Shown piece by piece: positions 1-9,300 of a stretch of DNA of 64,000 bases. The notes under the pieces were generated by a model. It was not told the DNA's origin, ran no database searches, and was given only the letters and a program-made list of their open reading frames with translations. The stretch comes from Mycobacterium sp. ITM-2016-00318 (GTDB lineage: Bacteria; Actinomycetota; Actinomycetes; Mycobacteriales; Mycobacteriaceae): assembly GCF_002968285.2 (NCBI RefSeq), contig NZ_CP134400.1, positions 5,332,001-5,396,000 on the forward strand. Reading direction: 5' to 3'. The stretch's first letter is position 1; the number at the start of each line of letters is the position of its first letter. Position numbers and translations under genes: made by a program.

Positions 1-209
1 GCGCGCTCGAGGAAAGTGCGGTGACCCTGGCGATGCGCGCACACGGCGTCGACACGGCCGAGTTCCCGCCGGTGGTGATGTCGATGATCGTCACAAGCCT
101 GGCCAGGATCCTGGTGCTGGAACGAAGCCTCGGCATCACCCGTGGACACACCGAGGCGACGGACTTCATCGAGCGACTGCTGGCCAGATACGAGATGCCG
201 TCGACTTAG
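1..209 (+). CDS. TetR-family regulator, C-terminal end (5' partial)
   Basis: The reading frame is open from base 3 of the window to the TAG at 207-209, so the gene starts outside the window. The roughly 68 residues seen end in a helical stretch (MIVTSLARILVLERSLGITRGH...FIERLLARYE, shown in parts) typical of the ligand-binding C-terminal domain of mycobacterial TetR repressors. The DNA-binding helix-turn-helix is not in view, so the family call rests on the tail alone. Nothing here indicates its target. The 275 bases after it carry no convincing gene. Confidence 0.55.
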   Translation, partial: ALEESAVTLAMRAHGVDTAEFPPVVMSMIVTSLARILVLERSLGITRGHTEATDFIERLLARYEMPST

Positions 210-484
210 CAGGCGCCCTCCATAACGATTCGATCACCGTCGATATCACGATCAATTAAGCGCGACCGCACAAATATGAGAAACGCTTATGCAATGGCGG
301 CGATTCTGGCTGCGGACTTAATGGTTTCGGCAATATTGAGGTAGAGATCACGTCCCGCGGAGGTAACGCTTCACACGTTCGCCACCAGCGATAAGTTCGC
401 CACGTTTGACCACTTTCGGCTTGGGCTACCTTTGATCCGGGCGGGGAAAAACGAACGATTCGCGATCTGAAGGAACAATTGATT
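210..484. other. Non-coding stretch upstream of the haemophore-like gene
   Basis: No frame in this interval looks coding; both strands have only short frames with poor codon bias. It is noticeably more AT-rich than the surroundings (for example around 235-300), as expected for a promoter region of the downstream secreted protein. I could not place a confident -10 box or operator. Confidence 0.4.
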
Positions 485-886
485 ATGAATTCCAGTGGTA
501 TCACTGCGCGCCGGAAAGTGACCGGTGCAATCGTCGGCTCGCTGCTCGGCGGAGTCGCCGCGGCGACCATCGCCGCGCCGTCTGCCGTGGCTGCACCGCA
601 GGGATGCAGTGCAGCCGATGTGGCCGGGACCGCCGGCTCGACGCTCGCAGCGGCGCGTGGTTACCTGAACGACCACCCGAGCGCCAACCAGGTCGTGACG
701 GCTGCGTTCAACCAGCCGCGCGGCCAGGCGGAGACCGACCTGCGTAACTATTTCACCGCCAACCCCGGTGAGTATTACGACCTGAAGGGCATCCTTAGCC
801 CAATCGGCGACAAGCAGCGTCAGTGCAACGTGTCGGTGCTGCCTGCCGATCTGCAGTCGGCCTACGACACCTTCATGGCGGGCTAG
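485..886 (+). CDS. Secreted haemophore-like haem-binding protein
   Basis: A 133-residue exported protein. Residues 1-37 form a signal peptide: a basic n-region (ARRKV), an Ala/Gly/Val core and an APSAVAA-type cleavage site. The mature part is a small all-helical domain with two cysteines (early GCSAAD and late QCNVSV) that could form a disulphide, as in mycobacterial haemophore-related proteins of the Rv0203 type, which bind haem outside the cell and pass it to MmpL-type transporters. That role is family knowledge. I chose the ATG at 485 over a TTG at 479 because AGGAA at 471-475 lies nine bases upstream. A clear hairpin follows the stop, so the gene is probably transcribed alone. Confidence 0.75.
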   Translation: MNSSGITARRKVTGAIVGSLLGGVAAATIAAPSAVAAPQGCSAADVAGTAGSTLAAARGYLNDHPSANQVVTAAFNQPRGQAETDLRNYFTANPGEYYDLKGILSPIGDKQRQCNVSVLPADLQSAYDTFMAG

Positions 887-906
887 TAGTTCGTTCGAAT
901 ACGAGG

Positions 907-944
907 AACCCGCCGCTGCAGCCTCGCTGTGGCGGCGGGTTTCT
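907..944 (+). terminator. Hairpin terminator after the haemophore gene
   Basis: A perfect 10-bp stem (AACCCGCCGC at 907-916 pairing with GCGGCGGGTT at 932-941) encloses a 15-base loop and ends in a short T run, 20 bases after the plus-strand stop. It can also stop the minus-strand GH65 transcript that ends at 962. The weak T tract is normal for mycobacterial terminators. Confidence 0.7.
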
Positions 945-961
945 CGCCATCCACCGCGGTG

Positions 962-3319
962 TCACGCGTTCCTGGACCGGTGCGACGGTGCGCGTCCCGG
1001 CGGCTGCTTCGGTGGGGGCAGAAGCGCGGGGCGGCGCCTGATCGGCACTGACGAGGGCGAGGTGGTGCTGAGGTCGAGTTTCTCTCCCGCGTGCAAGATC
1101 GTCAGCGCGGTGTGTGGGCCGTCGCGCAACGTATAGGTGACCCGGTCATGGCCTGCGTCGACCGTTACTCGGAAGTCGCGCCAACGAAGCCGGAAGCACA
1201 ACCGCTGGATGCCGTCGGGTAGCTGGGGGTCGAGCGCAAGGATTCCTTCGTCGTCACGCAGGCCGCCGAACCCGGCGACCAACGCGGTCCACGCGCCGGC
1301 GAGCGACGCCATGTGCAGGCCGTCCCTGGTGTTGTCGTGCAGATCGCGCAGGTCGATGAGCGCTGCCTCGTAGGCGTAGTCGTGGGCGAGTTCCAGATGG
1401 CCCGCCGCCGCGCAGATCACCGCCTGGGTGCACGCCGACAGCGACGAATCCCGCGTGGTGCGCGGCTCGTAGTAATCGAGGTTGCGTGCCATCTGTTCAC
1501 GGGTGAAGGCGTGGCTGCGCCAGTGCATCGCCAACACCAGATCGGCTTGCTTGACGACCTGCGACGGATAGAGGCGAACATAGGGCTCGTTGAGCAGCAG
1601 CGGATAGGACGTGTTCTCGGTGAAGTTCCATTCGCGCAACGTGGTGAATCCCGCGCTCTGCTCGTGCACGCCGAGGTCTTCGTCGTAGGGAATATGAGCC
1701 GCCCTCGCCGCATCGCGCCATCCAGCCATCTCCTCGGGGGTGACGTTCAACGCGTCGGCGTGGTCCGGATGGCGTTCGCACGCGTCCGCGGCGGTCTGCA
1801 GGTTGTGCACCGCCATCAGGTTGGTGAACACGTTGTCACGGGCCAGAGCCGTGTACTCGTCAGGTCCGGTCACCCCGTCGAGGTGCCAAACGCCATGTCT
1901 GTCATGGTGTCCCAGCGAGTGCCATAGCCGTGCGGTCTCGACGAGCACTTCGAGCCCGCACTCGGCCTCAAGCGAATCATCGCCGGTGACAACGCGATAG
2001 CGCTCGAAGGCCATGGCGATATCGGCGTTCACATGCCAGGCCGCGGTGCCCGCGGGCCAATACGCCGAGCACTCCTCGCCGTGGATCGTGCGCCACGGAA
2101 AGGCTGCGCCGTCGAGGTCGAGTTCGTGCGCGCGTGCGCGGGCCAAGTCGAGCGTGGTGTTGCGCCAGCGCAGCGCATCCGCGGCCGCGGCCGGGGCCGT
2201 GTAGGTCAGCACGGGCAGCACGTACCCCTCGGTATCCCAGAAGGCGTGTCCGTCATACCCCGTTCCCGTGAGCCCCTTGCCCGGGATCGCCCGGCGTTCG
2301 GCGCGTGCGCTGGCCTGGAAGACATGGAACAGGCCGAAGCGCACCGCCTGTTGGCACTCGGGGTCACCCTCCACCTCGACGTCGGCGCAGTCCCAGAAGT
2401 CGTCGAGGTAGGCGCGCTGTGCTTCCAGCAGTCCGTCCCAGCCGGTGTACTTGGCTCCGGCGAGCGCCCCGGCGACCTGATCGCGCAGCGCAGGCCGCGA
2501 ACGCAGGCTCGACCAGCCATACGCCAGGTACTTGACGATCCGTAGCCGCTGGCCGGCACGAAGTCCGCAAATCACGGTGGTGCGGGCCACGTCGTCCGAT
2601 GCCTCGGTGTCGACCTCGACACGTCCGGGAACGTCGATGTCGTGCTCCATCGCCGCGGCCGTCATCAACTGACTCGATCGCGTGCGATGAATCAGCACCG
2701 CTCCGTCGTCGGTGGCCTCGTGGCGGATGGCCTCCAGCGGATTACAGATCACGGCGGCCACCCGCGGGTCGTCAGAACGCTCCGGTTGATCCTCGTTGGC
2801 GACGAGCTCCGACTGGACGGTCACCCGAACGAAGTCGTCGACGGCTTCAACCACGTACTCGATGGCGGCCACGCCGCGCTGGGCCAGTGAAACCAGCCGC
2901 GTTGTCGAGACGCGAACCTGTTTTCCGACAGGCGACCGCCACCGCGCCTGCCGGGCGAGGGTGCCCGCCCGCATATCCAATGTTCGTTCATGCTCGAGCA
3001 ATTCGCCGTACCGGACGTCGAACGGCTCGTCCTCGACCAGCAGGCGGATGATCTTCCCGTTGGTGACGTCGACAATGGACTGCCCGTCCTCGGGATAGGA
3101 GAACCCGGTCTCGGCGTACGGCAGTGGTCTGGTTTCGTAAAACCCGTTCAGGTACGTCCCCGGTAACCCGTGAGGTTCGCCTTCGTCGAGGTTCCCGCGC
3201 AGTCCGATGTGGCCGTTGGACAACGCGAACAGGGATTCGGTCTGGGCGAGGATGTCGTGGTTCAACGTCGTTTCGCGGACGTGCCACGGCTCTATCGGAA
3301 AGATGTCGGTTTCGATCAT
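962..3319 (-). CDS. Glycoside hydrolase family 65 disaccharide phosphorylase (Rv3401-like)
   Basis: A 785-residue cytoplasmic enzyme of the maltose/trehalose/kojibiose phosphorylase family. These enzymes split an alpha-glucoside with phosphate, giving beta-glucose-1-phosphate. The N-terminal beta-sandwich (about 10-270) has the conserved [10 protein letters not shown] motif. The (alpha/alpha)6 barrel follows with the [14 protein letters not shown] block (351-364), VTGPDEY (483-489) whose Glu488 is the expected general acid, and KQADLVL (590-596). A Pro/Arg-rich tail ends the protein. Its ATG overlaps the stop of the upstream phosphoglucomutase gene by four bases, so the two are translationally coupled. 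The pair would turn a disaccharide plus phosphate into glucose-6-phosphate. The exact substrate cannot be read from the sequence. Confidence 0.88.
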   Translation of the reverse strand: MIETDIFPIEPWHVRETTLNHDILAQTESLFALSNGHIGLRGNLDEGEPHGLPGTYLNGFYETRPLPYAETGFSYPEDGQSIVDVTNGKIIRLLVEDEPFDVRYGELLEHERTLDMRAGTLARQARWRSPVGKQVRVSTTRLVSLAQRGVAAIEYVVEAVDDFVRVTVQSELVANEDQPERSDDPRVAAVICNPLEAIRHEATDDGAVLIHRTRSSQLMTAAAMEHDIDVPGRVEVDTEASDDVARTTVICGLRAGQRLRIVKYLAYGWSSLRSRPALRDQVAGALAGAKYTGWDGLLEAQRAYLDDFWDCADVEVEGDPECQQAVRFGLFHVFQASARAERRAIPGKGLTGTGYDGHAFWDTEGYVLPVLTYTAPAAAADALRWRNTTLDLARARAHELDLDGAAFPWRTIHGEECSAYWPAGTAAWHVNADIAMAFERYRVVTGDDSLEAECGLEVLVETARLWHSLGHHDRHGVWHLDGVTGPDEYTALARDNVFTNLMAVHNLQTAADACERHPDHADALNVTPEEMAGWRDAARAAHIPYDEDLGVHEQSAGFTTLREWNFTENTSYPLLLNEPYVRLYPSQVVKQADLVLAMHWRSHAFTREQMARNLDYYEPRTTRDSSLSACTQAVICAAAGHLELAHDYAYEAALIDLRDLHDNTRDGLHMASLAGAWTALVAGFGGLRDDEGILALDPQLPDGIQRLCFRLRWRDFRVTVDAGHDRVTYTLRDGPHTALTILHAGEKLDLSTTSPSSVPIRRRPALLPPPKQPPGRAPSHRSRNA

Positions 3320-4071
3320 CGGGCATCAGCCAGCAGCTCGGCCAGATCCTCGACCACGATGTCGGCTCCGTTGCGCCGCAACTCATCTGCATGGTTCACC
3401 CGATCGACCCCGACCACGAGTCCGAATGCGCCTGCGTGCCCCGCGGCGACCCCCGCGATCGCGTCCTCGAAGACGGCGGCTTGATCTGCTGATGTGTCGA
3501 GCAATTGCGCGGCGCGCAGGAACGAGTCCGGCGCGGGCTTTCCCGCGATGTTCTCCTCGCGCATCGTCATCCCGTCGACACGGACCTCGACGAACTCGGC
3601 CAGGCCGGTCACGTCGAGCACCTCGCGGGTGTTGGCACTCGACGAGACGACCGCGACCGAGAGCCCCGCGGCCGACACCGCTTCGAGGTAGCGCCGGGAT
3701 CCCTCGAAGACCTCGACGCCATCCGAGTGCAGCGTCTGCTGGAACAGCTCGTTCTTCCGGTTGCCCAGCCCGTAGACGGTCTCGGCGTCCGGCCCGTCGT
3801 TCGGGTCGCCGTCCGGCAGCGAGATCCCGCGGCTGTCGAGGAAGGACCGCACCCCGTCCTCGCGTTTCTTGCCGTCGACGTACGTCTGGTAATCGCCCTC
3901 GATGTCGAACGGGACGAACCGGTCGCCCTCACGCTGTGCCCGCGCGCGCAGGTAGTCGTCGAACATCACCTTCCATGCCTTGCGGTGCACGCTCGCCGTG
4001 TCGGTGAGCACACCGTCGAGGTCGAACAGACATGCGCGGACCTTATCGGGTAAACCCAGCGTCGCGGCCAT
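3316..4071 (-). CDS. HAD-family beta-phosphoglucomutase (Rv3400-like)
   Basis: A 251-residue HAD enzyme starting [11 protein letters not shown]. Motif I is [11 protein letters not shown] near the N-terminus, where the first Asp is the phosphorylated nucleophile and the second the acid/base. Motif II is VVSSSANT, motif III is the Lys in AGKPAPD, and motif IV lies in AVFEDAIAG, the usual beta-phosphoglucomutase arrangement with a helical cap between motifs I and II. It should convert beta-glucose-1-phosphate made by the coupled GH65 phosphorylase into glucose-6-phosphate. I preferred the ATG at 4071 over the upstream TTG at 4089. It is divergent from the nitrobindin gene, with only 43 bases between the two starts. 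Confidence 0.87.
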   Translation of the reverse strand: MAATLGLPDKVRACLFDLDGVLTDTASVHRKAWKVMFDDYLRARAQREGDRFVPFDIEGDYQTYVDGKKREDGVRSFLDSRGISLPDGDPNDGPDAETVYGLGNRKNELFQQTLHSDGVEVFEGSRRYLEAVSAAGLSVAVVSSSANTREVLDVTGLAEFVEVRVDGMTMREENIAGKPAPDSFLRAAQLLDTSADQAAVFEDAIAGVAAGHAGAFGLVVGVDRVNHADELRRNGADIVVEDLAELLADAR

Positions 4072-4102
4072 ACGCCGACTAATACCCAAGTCGGGCGATC
4101 CA

Positions 4103-4108
4103 TAGACT
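4103..4108 (+). promoter_or_regulatory. -10 box of a leaderless transcript (nitrobindin gene)
   Basis: TAGACT fits the mycobacterial -10 consensus TANNNT and lies six bases before the GTG at 4115. Transcription would start on the start codon, giving a leaderless mRNA. This agrees with the absence of a Shine-Dalgarno sequence. Confidence 0.55.
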
Positions 4109-4114
4109 GACCCC

Positions 4115-4594
4115 GTGCCCGATCTCCACCCCGACGTCGCCTGCCTGGCTCCGCTACTCGGGGTCTGGGCAGGTCAGGGAGAAGGCGTGTACCCGACCAT
4201 CGCGCCGTTCGGCTACCTCGAAGAAGTCACGTTCACCCACGTCGGCAAGCCGTTCCTCAGCTACGCCCAGAAGACGAAGGCCACCGACGATGGCCGTCCG
4301 CTGCACGCGGAGACCGGCTATCTGCGTGTCCCGTCCGAAGCCCGCGTCGAGCTGATCCTGGCGCATCCGACCGGTGTCGCCGAGATCGAGGAGGGAGTGG
4401 TGTCGGTACACGGCGCCGCGATCGAAATGGAACTGGCCGCGACGGCCATCGGGCGTAGCGCATCCGCCAAGGAGGTCACGGCGCTCGGCCGTTTCATCCG
4501 CGTCGACGGCGACGAGCTGACCTACACCGTGTACATGGGTGCGGTCGGTCAGCCGCTGCAACCGCACCTGACCGCCACATTGCGACGAACGTGA
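4115..4594 (+). CDS. Nitrobindin-family haem protein (FABP-like)
   Basis: A 159-residue beta-barrel protein of the nitrobindin/DUF1794 family, which in mycobacteria includes Rv2717c and Rv0813c. The N-terminal [14 protein letters not shown] contains the GxWxGxG signature, and the C-terminal [10 protein letters not shown] carries the His that ligates haem in the family. Family members bind ferric haem, react with nitric oxide and have been reported to isomerise peroxynitrite to nitrate. The GTG start at 4115 is supported by a leaderless -10 box. The stop lies inside a 14-bp tandem duplication that leads into the next gene. Confidence 0.82.
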   Translation: MPDLHPDVACLAPLLGVWAGQGEGVYPTIAPFGYLEEVTFTHVGKPFLSYAQKTKATDDGRPLHAETGYLRVPSEARVELILAHPTGVAEIEEGVVSVHGAAIEMELAATAIGRSASAKEVTALGRFIRVDGDELTYTVYMGAVGQPLQPHLTATLRRT

Positions 4595-4618
4595 AGCAGA
4601 AAGCGTGAAGCAGAAAGC
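4591..4618 (+). repeat. Perfect 14-bp tandem duplication across a stop codon
   Basis: GTGAAGCAGAAAGC occurs twice back to back (4591-4604 and 4605-4618). The first copy contains the nitrobindin stop TGA; the second supplies an alternative GTG start and the AGAAAG-type ribosome binding site of the next gene. It looks like a simple slippage duplication. Confidence 0.8.
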
Positions 4619-4622
4619 GAGT

Positions 4623-5879
4623 ATGGGCGACATCCTCACCGGCAGAATCCGGGTTCCGGCCGACCTCGACGAGGTCACTGACGTCGGCGTCGAAGATCAT
4701 TCCGAGATCGATCCCGCCGCCGTCGACCGCATCTGGCAGGCGGCCCGGCACTGGTATGCCGCGGGTATGCATCCGGCGATCCAGCTGTGCCTGCGCCACA
4801 ACGGCAAGGTGGTGCTCAACCGTGCGATCGGACACGGCTGGGGCAACGCCCCCGACGATGCTCCGGACGCCGAGAAGATTCCGGTCACCACCGACACCGC
4901 GTTCTGCGCCTTCTCGGCGGCCAAGGCGATCGCGACGACCGTGGTGCACATGCTCGTCGAACGCGGCGCCTTCTCCATGGACGACCGCGTCTGTGACTAC
5001 CTGCCGACCTACACCAGCCACGGCAAGGACCGCACCACGATCCGGCACGTGATGACCCACAGCGCGGGCGTCCCGTTCGCCACCGGGCCGCGGCCGAATC
5101 TCGACCGGATGGACGACACCGAGTACGCCCGCCGCAAGCTGGGCGAGCTCAAGCCGATACACCGCCCCGGCCTGATGCACATCTACCACGGAGTGACGTG
5201 GGGGCCGCTGGTGCGGGAGATCGTTTCAGCGGCGACGGGCCGCAACATCCGCGAGATCCTCGCCACCGAGATCCTCGAGCCGCTCGGTTTCCGCTGGACC
5301 AACTTCGGGGTCGCCGAGGCCGACGTGCCTCTGGTGGCGCCGAGCCACGTCACCGGCAAGCCGCTGCCCACACCGATCGCCAAGGCGTTCAGGATGGCCG
5401 TCGGCGGCACCCTCGCCGAAATCATCCCGTTCTCCAACACACCGCTGTTCCTGACCGGCGTCGTGCCGTCGTCCAACCTCGTGTCCACCGCCGACGAGAT
5501 GTCGCGGTTCGCCGAGATCCTGGTCCGGGGCGGAGAACTCGACGGGGTGCGCGTGATGCGTCCCGAGACGCTCCGGGAGGCGACGAGGGAGTGCAGGCGG
5601 CTGCGCCCCGACATCGCCGACGGATTCGCCCCGCGCCGCTGGGGCACGGGTTACATGCTCGGGAACAAGCGTTTCGGACCGTATGGCCGCAACTCGCCCG
5701 CGGCGTTCGGCAACACCGGGCTGACCAACATCGCGGTCTGGGCCGACCCCGAACGAAGGCTGGCGGCCGGGCTCATCAGCAGTGGCAAGCCGAGCGGCCA
5801 CCGCGAGGCGAACCGCTACCCCGCATTACTCGACCGGATTGCAGGGGAGATCCCGCGTCAGCGCAGCTTCTCGCCGTAG
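4623..5879 (+). CDS. Serine hydrolase of the beta-lactamase/esterase (class C) fold
   Basis: A protein of about 418 residues with the serine beta-lactamase fold used by mycobacterial LipE/LipL-type esterases. The nucleophile motif SxxK is SAAK (about residue 98 from this start) in FCAFSAAKA, and the second motif is the Tyr of IYHG. The rest (DRVCDYLPTY, HVMTHSAG, WGTGYMLG, FGNTGLTN) matches the family. It has no signal peptide, so it is probably cytoplasmic or loosely membrane-bound. I chose the ATG at 4623, five bases after AGAAAG, rather than the GTG at 4605 inside the tandem duplication. Substrate is unknown. It overlaps the convergent PPOX gene by 22 bases. Confidence 0.8.
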   Translation: MGDILTGRIRVPADLDEVTDVGVEDHSEIDPAAVDRIWQAARHWYAAGMHPAIQLCLRHNGKVVLNRAIGHGWGNAPDDAPDAEKIPVTTDTAFCAFSAAKAIATTVVHMLVERGAFSMDDRVCDYLPTYTSHGKDRTTIRHVMTHSAGVPFATGPRPNLDRMDDTEYARRKLGELKPIHRPGLMHIYHGVTWGPLVREIVSAATGRNIREILATEILEPLGFRWTNFGVAEADVPLVAPSHVTGKPLPTPIAKAFRMAVGGTLAEIIPFSNTPLFLTGVVPSSNLVSTADEMSRFAEILVRGGELDGVRVMRPETLREATRECRRLRPDIADGFAPRRWGTGYMLGNKRFGPYGRNSPAAFGNTGLTNIAVWADPERRLAAGLISSGKPSGHREANRYPALLDRIAGEIPRQRSFSP

Positions 5880-6289
5880 ACCCGGTCCACCGTCATCGCC
5901 ATCAGCACCCTGCGGTCGGACACCATCACAGACCGGTACTGCGCCCAGTCCGGGTGTTCGCCCGCGGCGCTGCGGTAGTAGTCCACCAGCGCCTCGACCT
6001 CGGGCCCGCGCGGATCGGCGCCGGGCCCGGTCAGCGTCACCGGGCCCTCCGCGGTCGCCCATGCCCAGCCGTCGGCGCTGGTGACCTCGATCGCCGCCCT
6101 CGGGTCGCGCCGAAGGTTCGCGGTCTTGGCACGGCCGTCGGTCATCGACACGTAGACCACGCCCGCCGTGCGGTCGTAAAACGGGGTGACGGGCGACAGC
6201 TGCGGCAGCCCGCTGGACTTGATCGTCGCCAGCACACCGAGCCTGGCCTCGGCGAGCAGCGCGTGCGGATCGAAGTCGGAGGCAGTCAT
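5858..6289 (-). CDS. PPOX-class F420/FMN-dependent oxidoreductase
   Basis: A 143-residue split-barrel protein of the pyridoxamine-5'-phosphate-oxidase superfamily, resembling the Rv1155/Rv2607 type proteins of mycobacteria. LLAEARLGVLATIKSSGLP is the usual first strand pair; SPVTPFYD, VSMTDGRAKTANLRRDPRAA and WATAEGPVTL follow in order. Many mycobacterial members use coenzyme F420. The start at 6289 is fixed by GGGAGAAGG just upstream; an upstream in-frame codon is not needed. The substrate is unknown. Confidence 0.8.
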   Translation of the reverse strand: MTASDFDPHALLAEARLGVLATIKSSGLPQLSPVTPFYDRTAGVVYVSMTDGRAKTANLRRDPRAAIEVTSADGWAWATAEGPVTLTGPGADPRGPEVEALVDYYRSAAGEHPDWAQYRSVMVSDRRVLMAMTVDRVYGEKLR

Positions 6290-6389
6290 GCCTTCTCCCA
6301 ACTCCCGACCAGCTTCGTGGTATTCCACCTGTGCCGGTAAACTCGCTGTGCTGTCGCCGTAGGGGCGGATCGGCTACGTGGAGGTGAGC

Positions 6390-6749
6390 ATGGAGGGTGC
6401 GGCTTCAAGCAGCTGCGCGATCGAGGAACGCCGCATCGATTCCACCAGCGTGGTGTCGGTAGCCGGCGTGGTGGACATGCTGACAGCCCCGGATCTGGAG
6501 AAGGCGATCGCCGAGGCCGCCAAGAGCGCACCCACCGCCGTCGTGGTCGACATGACGGGCGTGGAGTTCCTCGCCTCGGCGGGTATGGGCGTGCTCATCG
6601 CCGCCGTGGACGACCTGGCTCCCGGTGTCAAACTGGCTGTGGTGGCCGACGGCCCCGCCACCAGCAGGCCGCTGAAGCTCGTCGGCGTCACCGATGTGGT
6701 TGATCTCTACGCCACACTCGACGAAGCACTCGCCGCGTTGACGAGTTAA
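6390..6749 (+). CDS. STAS-domain anti-sigma factor antagonist
   Basis: A 119-residue single STAS domain. The phospho-acceptor region reads VVVDMTGVEFLASAGMGVL; the Ser in LASAG is where RsbV/SpoIIAA-type antagonists are phosphorylated. In partner switching the unphosphorylated antagonist binds an anti-sigma kinase and frees a sigma factor. The next gene encodes just such a kinase, 32 bases downstream. A strong Shine-Dalgarno (GGAGGTGA at 6380-6387) fixes the start at 6390; the GTG at 6378 lies on the ribosome site itself. A SpoIIE-type phosphatase that could dephosphorylate it lies on the other strand at 9297-10517. Confidence 0.85.
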   Translation: MEGAASSSCAIEERRIDSTSVVSVAGVVDMLTAPDLEKAIAEAAKSAPTAVVVDMTGVEFLASAGMGVLIAAVDDLAPGVKLAVVADGPATSRPLKLVGVTDVVDLYATLDEALAALTS

Positions 6750-6781
6750 AAGAGCGACTATCGGGTAGCCACCACGCTGAG

Positions 6782-7234
6782 ATGGAAGCTTCAGGTCAAA
6801 GCGACTCGAGAACACGGTTCGCACAGACAAGTGTCCTTGCCGATGCTGCGCGCGCCGCGCAGTTACGGCAGGAGTTCGGTATCTGGCTCAAACGGTATTT
6901 CGCCCTCGACCCGACGAAGGTCAGCGACGTGGTGCTGGCCGTGAACGAGGCGTTGGCCAACGCCGCGGAGTTCGCGTACGCGAAGGCCGACCATCCCGGA
7001 GCCATGCATCTGCTCGCCGACTATGACACCGCATCGTCGACTCTGGCCGTCACGGTGACCGACGAAGGGGCGTGGCGCATGGCCAACGGCGAGAACAAGA
7101 AGATCTCCCGTGGTCGCGGCATCCCGCTGATGCAGGCACTCGCCGATCGCGCCACCATCGACTCGACGCCGGCGGGCACCCGGGTGCGCCTCGAGTGGAA
7201 CCACGTCGATGCCGCGCAAGGTGTCGTGACCTGA
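6782..7234 (+). CDS. Anti-sigma regulatory factor, HATPase_c serine kinase (RsbW-like)
   Basis: A 150-residue GHKL ATPase. The N-box is NEALANAAEFAY, the G1 box TDEGAW, and the G2 region SRGRGIPLM, as in RsbW/SpoIIAB kinases. Such proteins hold a sigma factor inactive and phosphorylate their STAS antagonist. No sigma factor gene is next to it, so its partner must be elsewhere; the STAS gene immediately upstream is the likely antagonist. The gene ends nine bases from the convergent response regulator. Confidence 0.85.
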   Translation: MEASGQSDSRTRFAQTSVLADAARAAQLRQEFGIWLKRYFALDPTKVSDVVLAVNEALANAAEFAYAKADHPGAMHLLADYDTASSTLAVTVTDEGAWRMANGENKKISRGRGIPLMQALADRATIDSTPAGTRVRLEWNHVDAAQGVVT

Positions 7235-7243
7235 CGTCGCGCC

Positions 7244-7684
7244 TCACGGCTTGGGCAGCTTGACCACCTGCACGAAGAATTCGTCGATCTGGCGAACGGC
7301 GCTCATGAACTGGTCGAGGTCCACCGGCTTGGTGACATAGGCGTTGGCGTGCAGCTTGTAGCTCTTGAGGATGTCCTCCTCGGCCGACGACGTGGTCAGC
7401 ACGACGACCGGGATGTGGCACAGATCGTCGTCGTTCTTGATCTGCTCCAACAGCTGCCTGCCGTCGTACTTCGGCAGGTTCAGGTCGAGCAGGATCAGGT
7501 CTGGCCGCGGCGCGCCCTCGTAGCGGCCGCGCTTGTAGAGGAAGTCCAACCCTTCCTCACCGTCGTGCGCGACATGGAGGTTGTTGCTGATCTTGTTGTG
7601 CTCGAACGCTTCCCGGGTGATGAGTTCGTCGCCGGGATCGTCCTCGACCAGTAGGACGTCGATGGGGCGGACAGCTGATGTCAC
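7244..7684 (-). CDS. Single-domain response regulator (Rcp1-like)
   Basis: A 146-residue stand-alone receiver domain. The acidic pocket is VEDDPGD (13-19), the phospho-acceptor Asp67 is in ILLDLNLP, and the signalling Thr/Ser and Lys119 are in VVLTTSS and YVTKP. The FLYKRGRYEGAPRPDLILLDLNLP block is typical of regulators paired with phytochrome-like kinases. There is no output domain, so it acts by protein contact or as a phosphate shuttle. Its ATG overlaps the stop of the histidine kinase by four bases, making that kinase the obvious partner. Confidence 0.88.
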   Translation of the reverse strand: MTSAVRPIDVLLVEDDPGDELITREAFEHNKISNNLHVAHDGEEGLDFLYKRGRYEGAPRPDLILLDLNLPKYDGRQLLEQIKNDDDLCHIPVVVLTTSSAEEDILKSYKLHANAYVTKPVDLDQFMSAVRQIDEFFVQVVKLPKP

Positions 7685-9300
7685 TGTGTTCCTTCCAGAA
7701 GAGCGGTGGGGATCTCGTTGGGTTCGGTGGTGGGAGTGGCGGGCAGCGTGAACAGGAATCGGGTTCCGCCGGTGTAGGAAGTGTCGACCCGAATGGATCC
7801 GCCGTGATATTCGACGATCTTCTTACACAATGCCAGCCCGATTCCGGTACCGCTGTACTCGTCGCGGCCGTGCAGGCGCTGAAAGATGACGAACACCTTG
7901 TCGGCGAAGTCGGCGCCGATGCCGATGCCGTTGTCGGTGACGCTGAACAGCCATCCGGGCTCGTCGCCGTCAGTGCTCGGGCCGCACTCGATGACGATCC
8001 GCGGGGTGACTCCCTCCTTGCGGAATTTCACCGCGTTACCGATGAGGTTCTGCCACAGCATCGCAAGCAGGGTTGGGTCTCCGTCGATGACCGGGAGCGG
8101 CTCGTCGGGCCGGACGACCTCGGCATCGGACTCGTCGATGGCCGTCGACAGGTTGCCCAGGGCGGTGTGCAGCGCGTCGTTGAGGTCGACTTCCGTGTGC
8201 GTCGAACCGAGGCGCCCGACACGCGAGAACGTAAGCAGGTCGTTGATGAGCCGCTGCATGCGTTTGGCGCCATCGACCGCGAACCCGATGTATTCGGCGC
8301 CGCGCTCGTCGAGCTGGTCGCCATACCGCTTCTCCAGCAGCTGGCAGAAGGACGCGACCTTGCGCAGCGGCTCCTGCAGATCGTGGCTGGCGACGTAGGC
8401 GAACTGCTCGAGCTCGGCATTGGACCGCCGCAGCTCTTCGGTTTGGTCGTCGAGGGCGGCCTTCGCGGTCTTCGAGGCGTCGAGCTCGTCCACGATCCGC
8501 TGCCGCATGTCCTCGACCGCAACGGCGATGGACCGGATGTCGCGCGGCCCGCTCGGGACGATGCGTTCGCCGAAGTTTCCCTCGGTGATGCGCCTGCACG
8601 CGGCGGCCAGCCGGTCCAGCGGTCGGGTCACCGCGCTTCGCACCAGCAGCGCCAGCACGACCGCGAGGCCGACGAACGCGACCACCATGGAGATCGCCAG
8701 CGCGTCGCGCCAGTGGCGCATGCGGTCGAGCTCCTCGACCCCACCGGTCCGCGCGACGCGCAGATTCTCGTTCTGGCGGTCGAAAAGCGCTCGCAGGCGG
8801 TCGAACTCGGTCTTGCCGCGATCGGTGAGAGTACGACTGTTCCCTGGCACACCACGGCCGATGTCGGCGATGATCGGCTCCGCATAGGACGCGCGCCACG
8901 ACTGCGTGGCCTGCTCGACCGCATCGAGGTCCGCCATGAGTTCGGTGTGCGCGCCGACCAGTTGCCTGACGTTGTCCGCCGCCTGCTTCTGGCCGTCCTG
9001 GCCGGTGTAGTACGGCTCGAGGAACTGTTTGTCGGCCGTGATGACGTAGCCGCGGACCGCCGTCTCCTGATCACGAAGGGCCGCCTGCAACGCATAGGCC
9101 TGCACCCGCGCCGGCTGGATGGTGTCGATCAGCTCGCGCGAGAGCTGGTCGGTGCGGTGCATCAGCAGGCCGCCGGCCACCAGACCGGTGAGCACGACCA
9201 AACCCATCGCCGACAACACCAGGTTCTGCCATCCCTGAACGGTGAGCTGTCGTCCCGGCTTCCGCCCGGCCACGGATGCGTCCGCTTGGCGGTCGGTCAT
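7681..9300 (-). CDS. CHASE3-HAMP sensor histidine kinase
   Basis: A 539-residue membrane kinase. Transmembrane helices lie near 27-48 and 199-221 and bracket an extracytoplasmic CHASE3 domain (about 49-198, with the conserved DQETAVRGYVITAD). A HAMP linker (about 222-275) and a coiled coil (about 276-298) lead to the dimerisation domain with His306 in YVASHDLQEPLRKV. The ATPase follows with N-box LWQNLIGNAVKF, G1 DNGIGI and G2 GTGIGLALC. The DLQEPLR H-box is the phytochrome-kinase type. It is coupled by four-base overlaps both to the receiver-phosphatase gene upstream and to the response regulator downstream. The signal is not evident. Confidence 0.9.
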   Translation of the reverse strand: MTDRQADASVAGRKPGRQLTVQGWQNLVLSAMGLVVLTGLVAGGLLMHRTDQLSRELIDTIQPARVQAYALQAALRDQETAVRGYVITADKQFLEPYYTGQDGQKQAADNVRQLVGAHTELMADLDAVEQATQSWRASYAEPIIADIGRGVPGNSRTLTDRGKTEFDRLRALFDRQNENLRVARTGGVEELDRMRHWRDALAISMVVAFVGLAVVLALLVRSAVTRPLDRLAAACRRITEGNFGERIVPSGPRDIRSIAVAVEDMRQRIVDELDASKTAKAALDDQTEELRRSNAELEQFAYVASHDLQEPLRKVASFCQLLEKRYGDQLDERGAEYIGFAVDGAKRMQRLINDLLTFSRVGRLGSTHTEVDLNDALHTALGNLSTAIDESDAEVVRPDEPLPVIDGDPTLLAMLWQNLIGNAVKFRKEGVTPRIVIECGPSTDGDEPGWLFSVTDNGIGIGADFADKVFVIFQRLHGRDEYSGTGIGLALCKKIVEYHGGSIRVDTSYTGGTRFLFTLPATPTTEPNEIPTALLEGTQ

